A DNA stretch of 64,000 nt from Favolaschia claudopus (lineage: Eukaryota > Basidiomycota > Agaricomycetes > Agaricales > Mycenaceae): positions 1 to 64,000 of the forward strand of contig JAWWNJ010000008.1 in assembly GCA_037176885.1 (NCBI GenBank), read 5' to 3'. This document shows, one piece after another, positions 33,487-42,530 of this stretch. The translations under genes were made by a program, and so were the position numbers. Within the stretch, counting starts at the first letter, position 1, and every line of letters begins with the position of its first letter. The notes beneath the pieces are model-generated. The model saw nothing but the letters and a program-made list of their open reading frames with translations, was not told the origin of the DNA and did not search any database.

Positions 33487-35062
33487 ATGAGCACCCGTAC
33501 ACAGCATAAAGAACGAGGGCCTCGAAGAAACCTGCAGGAGTTGAAGAAGAATGACCACCGAAGAATTACATGCGATGAGTGCCTCAGGTTGAATCTTAAG
33601 GTGATAATCTTTCCTTATTATATTCCTTACTTATTCATTTGCAATTCACAGTGCCCCAATAAGGGCCGAGAGGATTGTGTTCGTTGCGAACTGAAAGGTC
33701 TGAAATGTAAATATGGCCTCGATCCACGATATGCGGATTCGCGCCAATCAGGAACCTCTGGCGGGTATTACCCGTCGCAGCCACTTGCCCCACCGCCGCA
33801 GTACGACTCTTCAAACACTGCACATCACGCCACTGCGGTTTCGCCTCCTGCAGCCACGAACTCTTCACTTGCCGTGCCGCTGTACAATTCTTCCTCTGCC
33901 CCCCATCTCTCGACAGTTCCATTCGCTACGTATACAGCTCCATACGGTTTGCCGACAACTACATACGCTCCGGGTCTGCCTGCTCCATCGACCAGGCACG
34001 CGTATGAATCACAGTTCTCTGATCAAGCGACTCAACCTTCCGCGTCATCGAACACCAGCACCTGGCGGTCTCGGGCCACATCTTCTTCTGTACCTCGAGT
34101 TGCAGCTTCCGTGACACCCAATCTCGGATGGAGCGAGGTTTCACACCCACAAGCAAGGGGAAGATCCATTTCAATACAGCAGCCAGATTATCCCTCATCA
34201 CAACGCTCCATCCATCGTTCCTTGTCAACATACCATCCCCCGTCCATGTCGACTTCAATGTATGCTTCCCCCTCCAGCTCATGCCCAATCCATGTACCAC
34301 ATGACAATCCATCCGTTCAGTCCGTGAGGCATGGGACACGGAGATCGTCTTCCGTGGTTCAATCCTCTCTCTTGCACCCTGTTCCGAGCACTCATGCACC
34401 CTCGTCATCAGCTATGCCTGCGGCGAGGAGCAGATCTTCCTCCATCTCCGTCCAATCCTCAGCTCCGCGCCCAATGTCCTCAGCTCGGGTTCCTGCGTCC
34501 TCTTCAGCTACGATATTGACTCGGAGGGGAAGATCCTCCTCTATGTCTCGTGTGCTGCCGGACACCCGTCCTAACTTGCCTGGACCGCATGTCACTCCTA
34601 CCCCGAGGCGTTACAATGATATCGAGTACGACTTTTCCAGCGTCACCCCTCCTCCATTTTCGCCCTTTGTTGCACCTCGGCCTAGTCCATCGTCTTCTCC
34701 GAGGTATCATCCGAGAGCCTTGCCAGCACCAATGCGAGTCCAGCAGTCTTACGAATTTCCGAGTGGAACTAAACCTGGTGCGTGCTAATCACTACTGGTT
34801 CCTTCGCTTCCAGAGATAACTGCTTCCAGTTCCCCCCGTGTCTGCGACCGTCGCAGCGTTTATGCCGCCTGGGTTGCCGCGATCCAAGTGAGTCGATTTG
34901 AGTATAGATTAATGCGTAGCTAATCAAGCGTCGACGCAGTCTGAGGCCCACTTACCGCAAGTGAACCTGTACATTTCAAACTTCACCATCTGTATGACAC
35001 AAGATACTCTCCCGAACCGGTTCTCGTTCTCTGTTTCCGTTTTGTCATTCAGACATATTTAA
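33487..35062 (+). CDS. Zn(II)2Cys6 transcription-factor-like protein
   Basis: The frame is open from ATG 33487 to 34788, but a GT-AG intron of about 50 bp sits at about 33601-33651 without a stop. Splicing it out brings together CDECLRLNLKC and PNKGREDCVRCELKGLKC. This gives the spacing C-x2-C-x6-C-x7-C-x2-C-x6-C, the fungal binuclear zinc-cluster DNA-binding domain, at about residues 31-60. The rest is Ser/Pro/Tyr-rich low complexity, typical of transactivation regions. A second intron near 34775-34812 (GTGCGT, branch-like CTAAT, CAG) and a third near 34884-34940 would extend the C-terminus to a stop at 35062. Without them the protein ends at 34788. I see no fungal-specific factor middle homology domain. 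The gene lies within the repeat-rich subtelomere. Confidence 0.7.
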
Positions 35063-35286
35063 TTGTCTCGCACCTATCGCTTGCATATGTCTGCGCCATG
35101 AATGTTCAGTTTATGTTGAACCCATTATGCACATCAACTTGTAACCCTATATGCCTATATGCTCTATGAATGTATGAAATATGATGTATGAACTATGCAA
35201 CGGAATTCAAACCTCATCGGCCTCATCAACTATTTTGATGAATATATCAGGAATATTGAATTCAAGACAATGACAATAGATAGACT
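35063..35286. other. Convergent 3' intergenic spacer
   Basis: This AT-rich spacer lies between the convergent Zn2Cys6 and F-box genes. It contains ATGTATGAA-type short repeats, and no gene is seen. Confidence 0.5.
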
Positions 35287-36994
35287 CTACGTTTCCGACT
35301 TAGACATCAACTTTCTAGTCTTCTCCCACAACCTTGTCCGTTTGATCATCTCGTCACTTTTGGGCTGAAAGGTCGGAAGCGTAGATGGAACGATTGAGAC
35401 GGAAGGAAAACACGATGTGAGTAGATCGGCTGCACGGCGAGGTGAATGGATGGGAGAGTCGAGAGGATGCCAGAACTCAAGCGTTCTGTGAGTAATTTCC
35501 GGTACTTTCAATGTGGTGATGTCGACAGCCAGACGAAGTTCCCTCAAAGAGAGGCAATGCTGAGCCAACGAATGAAGGGAGTTGACGGTGGGGTATGAAT
35601 CGGGGGAATATCTGTAGCAAAAGAATGCCTGAAGCCACAGTTCTTCAATTTGTGGCCATGCTCGTGCCATGGCATCCAAGAATTTATCGTCCAAAATAAC
35701 TCCAAGCGTGCACATCAACCTCACACGACGTAAGTTGGAATATACCAACAGCGGTTGTAAGAAGTTGACTGGAATGATGTACGCGTTCAAGTCGGCAAAC
35801 ACGGTATCGTTGCCGTACAAGTCGACTTGAATTGAGGTGAGGTGACGAGGATTGCATCCAGAGTAAAGTGCACATAGAAGCGGCCCAGCATTCGGGGGTT
35901 GGTGAGCATCGATCCACAATGAACGAAGGGGGGAGGCGACCGTCTTAGTCGCAAAGTTGGTGATGCATTCGAGTTCCATTGCCGTCAACACGAGCTTGCG
36001 TAAAGCAATAAACATAGGGTTCGGCAGGAGATGAGAGGATGGTGAGGATGCGAGGCGCCAGACAGTCAGATCTTTCAAACTCGGAAGGCTTGCAATATGA
36101 TTGCAAGCGGGACCGTCCAAAGAATCAACACAGAGCGTGTGGAGAGCCCGCATTTCCGTCACCACTGAAGATACAGTTTCCGCCACCAGGGATGTATAAT
36201 CCTGATCCTGAGCTGGATCACATTGTAGATATGCGCGTTCCATCTGAGGAAAATAGGGTTGAAGGGAGCGGATAAACGGGATCCGAAACGAAGGACCATC
36301 AAATAAGATAGTGAGGTTTCGGAGGCGAGAACCAAGCAACAGATGGATGTAGGGGAAAAGAGCAGAGGCGGAGTGACAAGATAACTTGCGCACGTTGGGC
36401 AACAACACGTCGCAAGGGATATGGATGATGGACTCGAGGACCGATGCATCCACAAAGATGTCCTCTTCATGGTCAGAGAATGTTCGTATCCGCCGAGAAT
36501 AATTCAGAACCAGGTTCCAATCCTCGTCTGCCGGCGATAAAACGAGTCTCTGCAACACTTAATCAGTTCGGCGTGGGACAGTTGGCTCAGACACATACAA
36601 AGTACCCGTCCTCGCAGATACGCCAAGTGCTGGGAGGTAAACACTTTAAAAGTTTTACAATTCCATTGTTCCGCCTCCAAAGTATGTCCATGGCAAAACC
36701 AGAGAAGTTCTTGCAGGTTGTGGCGAGCTGGAGGAGAGATTTGGCATTTACCGGTCCACCTCTCTCGTCGACACGAATCTGTGCCACAGCGGAATCTGGA
36801 TGCCGCGGATTGACCGAGGGTTCCTCCACGAGTTCTTCGAAGATCATCTGGGTGAGTTCCGCGACTTTCCAGCACCTATGCATGAGTGTCGTCGTGGTAA
36901 GAGTGAAAGATTGAGGTGGACCCACACCGGAAGTCTGTTGGCCGAGTGCCGGTATCAGTGGCTGTGACAGCGTGACCACGGGGTCTGAAATCAA
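35287..36994 (-). CDS. F-box protein, Agaricomycete type
   Basis: Exons 36994-36599 and 36549-35287 are joined across a 49-bp intron (GTATGT to TTGCAG), giving DGYF-RLVLSP in frame. The N-terminus has an F-box-like pattern (VAELTQMIFEEL, SLLQLATTCKNFSGFAMDILWRR, about residues 40-105). It is followed by about 400 residues with regularly spaced leucine-rich segments (LRNLTIL, LPSLKDLTVWRL, LRSLWIDA, LRRVRLMC, LRELRLAV), as in substrate-binding regions of F-box/LRR proteins. Mushroom genomes carry hundreds of such rapidly evolving genes, presumed to deliver substrates to SCF ubiquitin ligases; the target is unknown. It converges on the Zn2Cys6 gene. No disabling change is seen. Confidence 0.78.
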
Positions 36995-38640
36995 TTTGTG
37001 TAAACAACTGGTGTTCTTCGTGAAATAAATACTAGTAGCAGACCAGACTTGGAGCCACCTTAAGATGAATTATGGGGTCTAAACGAAAACCCAATCATAT
37101 AGCTCATAGTTATAAGTAAGTTGGACTTGCCCTCGGCTCAAGCAAACAATGCACATCTGAGCAACATTTGATGCGAGTCGGAGCGACATTTAGTGGCTGG
37201 ATCGCACTGTGCCAATATGGTAGCACGCGGAAACGATAACTAGAACCATAATCTGGGGACCAATACGGATACTGTGCAGGTAGACAGATCACCAATAAAT
37301 CAAATTAACCGCCAACGCCAAGAAATGTGGCGCAAAGTTTTCAAAGCGTTCAATCGGAGGCGCTCATCCCTTGGCTGACCCACTGAGAACTTGTTAAGTA
37401 ATGTGCACAATGATTGGATCGAGACTTACCAATCTATGATACACTCTCCCAATGCTGCGTAAATATAATGAAGGCCCGCTTCGAGGTAGACGATCTCGAG
37501 ATCGCCAAGCGTGTAAGAATATGAGACCTGAAACGCGGCATTAGTTGAACAAGATCTAAAGAGAGCACACACAATGGATCTGTCCCGTCCTTATCACAGC
37601 AATAGAACTATGGGAAATTTTCGATGCATCGGTAGCCCCCGGGGACTGATAGCTTCGAAAATTGGCGACTGAATTTGATGTAGAGAAGTAGAGCCGGGAG
37701 AGATAAGAATTCGCCCCTTGGAGACGTTTCGAAATAGGAGTGTGTCGACGAGATCTCGCAGAGCAGATATAGATTGTCTGGGGGCGGAACAAGAGCAAGA
37801 ACGAGCCCGAAAATCGAGGCTGCATAGTCTTCAGGAAACCATGAAGTGGCAATTGACAACACGAGAGGGCTGTACTGCATTATCGAAAGAGACGCCGAAT
37901 GGAAGAAACCCCGTTCTAGAGCGAATTGAAGCACAGCGAGTGACAGATGAAGGGGTAGATGATTATTGTCAAGAGAGAGACAGACGGTCGATCTAAAATA
38001 GTTTGAGTTCGGGAGAAGGAAGGAGAATTAATAATTTCTGGGGAAGGTCCTTACCGCACAGCTCCCCTGGATTGTGTATGCTAAAACGAAAGCGGAAGCT
38101 ACGCGCAAAAATCTCCATCCGCATCCTCTCCCCGTCCCCCTGGACCTTCGCGTTCAAGCTCCTCGGCTCCTCCTCCGCATCGTCGCCTGCACCCCATCAG
38201 CGCCTCGCCCCGACTATGTGTACATCATGCTCTCGATGGAGCGAGGCCAAAGAAGAGAAACGGAGGGGGGATGAAGAGGAGAATAGAGACAAAACGGGAT
38301 ATCGGGAAAGAGCGTGATGCGAATGGGGACGGACTATGTTTCCACCACAAAAAATGTCCACTGAAGACGAAGGTATCGAGCTTTCTCGTCCAGCATAATC
38401 AACGTCTTCCGCATCCCCATACTCCCCCATGGCAGCCAACCTCGAAAGCGAAAGACAAGAAGAAAAGGAATAGAAAGAGGGAAGAAAAACCAAGCAAACG
38501 TGAGAAAGCTCACACCACGAACATGACGCACCGATCTCTAGAAAATCCCCAGCATTCACCTTTCCGTCGATCATTCCAGTTCACACCGCCTTTACTTACG
38601 AAGCTAGCACTTGCACAAGCCAGGTACCAGGCATGATGTC
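36995..38640. other. Spacer with possible minus-strand gene remnant
   Basis: On the minus strand between about 37930 and 37390 there are splice-like signals (donor GTAAGT near 37430, acceptor TTTCAG near 37530) around short coding-like stretches. I could not build a frame that stays open or matches a family. It may be a decayed gene. The right end (38.0-38.6 kb) resembles the purine-rich part of the subtelomeric module. Confidence 0.4.
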
Positions 38641-39258
38641 AATCCGAGGATTAAATTTCATCCGAGTCGAGGAGTGACCGAGACGGCAGCGGCGTACATA
38701 CAGTGGAGGGAGCGAGCGAGGTGATCAAAGTCAGTTAAAACTCATGACATTGCACGTCGACGGTGAGCAGGAAGGCGGATGATGACGGCGAGGAGCAAGA
38801 GCACGTTGTTTGATCGTGATTGGTTGGAACCTCCGAGTTTGATTAGATCAAACTCCTTTTGCTTCTATACCACCATGTCGTCTCTTGGTTCTCTCCGCGA
38901 TCCCGAAGCGTCCGGTCTGCAGGCGAAATTTACCCATAGAGGTACGAATGCGACTGATACGACTATCAATACCGGCTTTGGATCTGCAAAAACTAGACCA
39001 TGCTACCCCACAACCAACGTTGCAACCGCGACAACACTACTGTGCGCCGTGCGCTTTCACCCTCCTCAATCGAAAGGTCTAGCCTACCACTTGCTCCATT
39101 CGGTTTGTTTTGTAACTTTGGATTCAATGTTGCTCCATTTCTCTCGAACTCGGACTTCGAATCAACGTTTAGTCCTGGGATATTCCCTCACACATCCGGC
39201 TCCTACTCACTCAAAGTCAGATCTCTCCACACCCTTCCTCTCAACACTAACATATTCA

Positions 39259-39346
39259 AGGGCTCACAGGCTAACAAAACCCCACCATTATCCCAGATTT
39301 CACCCCTCCATTTGCGTTCGTTCCGAGTTCAAATCTCGGGGGCCCT
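39259..39346 (+). ncRNA. tRNA-like element, group A (copy 5)
   Basis: AGGGCTC (39259-39265) pairs with GGGCCCT (39340-39346) with one T-G wobble. Relative to AGGGTCC/GGACCCT, the fifth pair has changed from T-A to C-G, a compensatory double substitution. The T-arm CCGAG-TTCAAAT-CTCGG (39323-39339) is perfect. T5 lies at 39365-39369. Confidence 0.58.
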
Positions 39347-39805
39347 CTATGAGCGGTTGTCGAATTTTTGTTCTTGTTATGGACATGTCTCTGTCACATG
39401 TACTCCTCTTACTAATTCCTGACCTCATAGCCCAACGCCACGCCGCAAAGCCCCCCGCTCGCCTCTGACACAGAGTTCGAAACACACCTCCCGAATAATA
39501 TTTGTCGGTATACATGTTCCGCACTTTCACAACTGAATATTGATTGTCTCGGCAGGTTTAACTCGCTCAACACGAGACGAACCCTCATCATGGTCAGTAT
39601 CTCCAATGGCACCGAATTTCCCTTGCTCCATCCGAGTCGCCTGATATATCTACAAGCAAAACCAGGGGATGCGAGGAGATTCGACTCGAATATTACCCTT
39701 ATGTTATTCCTGACGTCTCTACAGGTCAACCCGGTGCACCAGCACCCTAGATGCTTCTGTCTACTTTAAATCACTCTCGTCTCGACACACCCAGGGTCAA
39801 TCCGA

Positions 39806-39894
39806 CGGGGCCTCGCGGCGACGGAACACCATATATATAGTGGTTTTCCTCTTTAACTGCTGGTGTTCAGACCGGGTTCGACTCCCAGCTCCCT
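39806..39894 (+). ncRNA. tRNA-like element, group B' (copy 3)
   Basis: The central stem GAACACC (39824-39830) pairs perfectly with GGTGTTC (39862-39868). The T-arm is CCGGG-TTCGACT-CCCAG (39872-39888). CTCCCT (39889-39894) faces GGGG-type sequence at the 5' end. T5 lies at 39918-39922. This is the innermost member found. Confidence 0.55.
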
Positions 39895-40312
39895 CGTTTC
39901 ACTGGGACTGAGTTCCCTTTTTATTCTATAGCTTGCCAACCACTCCAATCAAATTCCATCCGACACGATCCTATAAACCCTTTCCACTAACGGCAGCAAA
40001 AACAGAAGCCTCGCCGATATCAGGCCCAGTTACTTGAAGAAATGATTTAATCGTCAACGGAAATGGAATACATGCTTCATCTTCTACAGAGCACCTTGCA
40101 ATGAAGGAGGAAAGAACATAGCAATACCAGCTGCTTACTCAGTTCGAACACCTCCCATTCCAAGGCATGTTCACCAAGCTCTCGTCTCCTTGCGAGAAGA
40201 TTTTTGACTTCTTGTCGAATATCTACTTCTGAAAGCTGCATGTCCCCTTGAAGACTACCAGCGATTCGTCTCAACCCAGTGTGAAGGACCGCCGTTTGAC
40301 TGCGAAGAGGTA

Positions 40313-42356
40313 CTATACGGCGGTAGGTGCTTTTTCCGTCCCGAAGACAACCACGAGAAGTTCCATGCGTCCTTCGCTACGCGCTGCCCGGCTGACCTGA
40401 TCTTCCCACTGGGCAAGCATGGCATTGCTGGGAGAAGTACGAAGTCGAGGTGGCCGTTGCACCGAACGTATGAGGGGAGTAAAATGAGTCGATGTGTAAT
40501 CGAATAGGGTGTAAAATGCTTCATCCCGATGAGAATGCATGAAGGAAATCTTCTTCAAGCAGAGATCCAGTATGGACGCTTCGTGGTCATAATGACCCAG
40601 AGCCGTGATGAAAGACCGTTCGCGGAGGGTTAGGTGATCGGATTCTGGTAAATGAACGTGAGGCGAGGAGGTTTGCGCATACGATGAACACCGACCAAGA
40701 TGGAGCGGGCGAAGACGATCGCACATATTCCTGTGGCCCTCTTCCCAATCCACACGCTGACATTCCGTTGAACAATAAGTCATTTGATGGCAAGAGCTGC
40801 AGCGTTTTATCTCTTGTGAACGTTGCAACTTCGCGCACTATTCACGAAATGAGCCTACTCAGAAATCAAGCATAATGGCATACCTTCATATTATCGCAGC
40901 CTCTGAGCGATGTGTGTTGTCCATTTTTATAGGATTGGAAAACCTCCATATTCTTCTTCGCCACATTGTAGAACAACATCCATTTCTCGAACCATGGTGC
41001 GTTGGGGAGAGGTTTCGGAAGGGAGAACAGCTTATCCTCGTTCCTGTGGCGGGAAATGATTGACAGGATCGAGTAAGACACCATGCACCGAGGGAGGATA
41101 GAATTGAGGAGCAACCCAATCGCGTCCTTAACAATGGGATGATTATGGTGAACGCACCATCCGATTACGTCGATGAGTACATGGGACTGTAGAGCATCAC
41201 CCACCGCCTTGTACCCCGCAAACGCAGTGAGCTTATGGATTAAAAGACTCAGGCAGATCTGCAATACGGCCGTATTGCGCTCGTTCTTTGGATCACGGCG
41301 TAATGGCAAGTGAGTACCGTTAATCGACGAATGAAGCCTCGATTGAGCAGGGCGGTGCTGAGAGCATCATCGGCCTCATCGGCCTCGGTCAAGAGGCGCA
41401 TGAGAGTAGCATAGAAGTGGTAATTCGCAGGCGGTGAGAGAGCCTTCCGTCTAGAGTGCCTTGAAGGGGAATTCAGAGCGAGATGATTCATGATTAGAGT
41501 TGCCAAGGTATCAATTGTCCCACCAGCACCGTCAATGTACTCCAACAGATGGTCAGAACGAGCGGGCGCGGCGTCCGAATAGAAGAATAAGCAAGAGTGC
41601 GGAAGCCGGCTTCATTTACCTCATCCTGAACGAGGTACATCCAGCAGCGTGCCAGAATAGCACGCATGCCTGGGATATCGGCCGATAGCACTGTGCCTGG
41701 ATCGGGTCGGGCTAGGTAGAACATGTGGATAAAGAGACCGTAGGTAGCGTGCTGTCGCCTTGGGATGATTTGCTCAACCACGTCACGATATAGATCGAGA
41801 GTTTGTATCCAGGTCCACAAACGTGGCCAGAGTTCTTCTGCGACTTCGTTCGTAATTTGGCGCTTTTGGTACAAGGAACCAGACCCTGCATCGATCCGAT
41901 GGCTCCCATGATTGGGGAAGAAAGTTTCGGCCCCCCAATATCGATGGATTCTGGGGTAGGGCAGCCACAGACATCGAGATTCTGGTAGAAAACGGGAAGG
42001 AGTAAGCCGAGCTTTGTCGTCGGTATTCTCTGTGCTTCAATGAGCGAGAAGAGCATCTCCATATCTTTCAGAGATCCAGCTGCAGCATTTAACGCATATT
42101 TCTCCTTGAGATTGAGAGACGAGGCTCCCGGAATGCGCAGATTACTCACCCCTGCACGATATTGGGAGATCCGCAATGTTGCTTGGGTGCAGACTAGGAT
42201 GCATGGCCGAATTGCGGTGCAATGAGCTAGATACTGCGTGGGTTGAGTCCGAGATTTGACAGCGAGTGAGCGGTCGTCCTTGACAGCGCAGGGAAGAAGG
42301 CGAAGACAAAGGGAAAGCAGGCACGGGACGGTGGGAATATGTTGTGAACGTGGCAT
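40313..42356 (-). CDS. MYND zinc-finger protein, Agaricomycete family
   Basis: Multi-exon minus-strand gene, start placed at ATG 42356. It contains a helical N-terminal region with AAAGSLKDMEMLFSLIE and ELWPRLWTWIQTLDLYRD, then PANYHFYATLMRLLTE and further helices. A C-terminal MYND finger is completed across a 45-bp intron near 40870: CDNMK-CAK, then CSSCHQMTYCSTECQRVDW and HRNMC. MYND domains bind proline-rich partners, and the role of this mushroom family is unknown. A 59-bp intron near 41300 fits. Between YLVQDE (about 41615) and YIDGAGG (about 41540) the frame changes without a good intron, so there may be a frameshift there. The C-terminal end is uncertain: coding-like sequence continues to about 40077. 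Confidence 0.65.
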
Positions 42357-42530
42357 TCTATCACTCGTGCTCGGCAATCACCAAATGATTATTCAAAGGT
42401 GAAATCCGAACTGTTCAAGACTTTCAAGTGCTCAAGTTCACACATGAGCCATGCAAAGCAATCAAGATTTGGTAATTTCATCAACGGTACAGACTTATCA
42501 GGATTATCCAGTATTGAATTTCCCGGTTAC

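Larger units (their letters stand above)
38641..39930. repeat. Subtelomeric repeat domain, last module copy
   Basis: The conserved block near 38790-38880 has a perfect 8-bp inverted pair GTTTGATC/GATCAAAC. It is followed by a group A element and then a B' element, in the same order as in the 7-8 kb module. Nothing of this family is seen to the right of 39.93 kb. Confidence 0.75.

Noticed and set aside
1501..39894. Calling the tRNA-like elements standard tRNA genes with anticodons
   Set aside because: There is no five-pair anticodon arm with a 7-nt loop and usually no proper D-arm. The central hairpin is 7-9 bp with a long loop. No isotype can be assigned.
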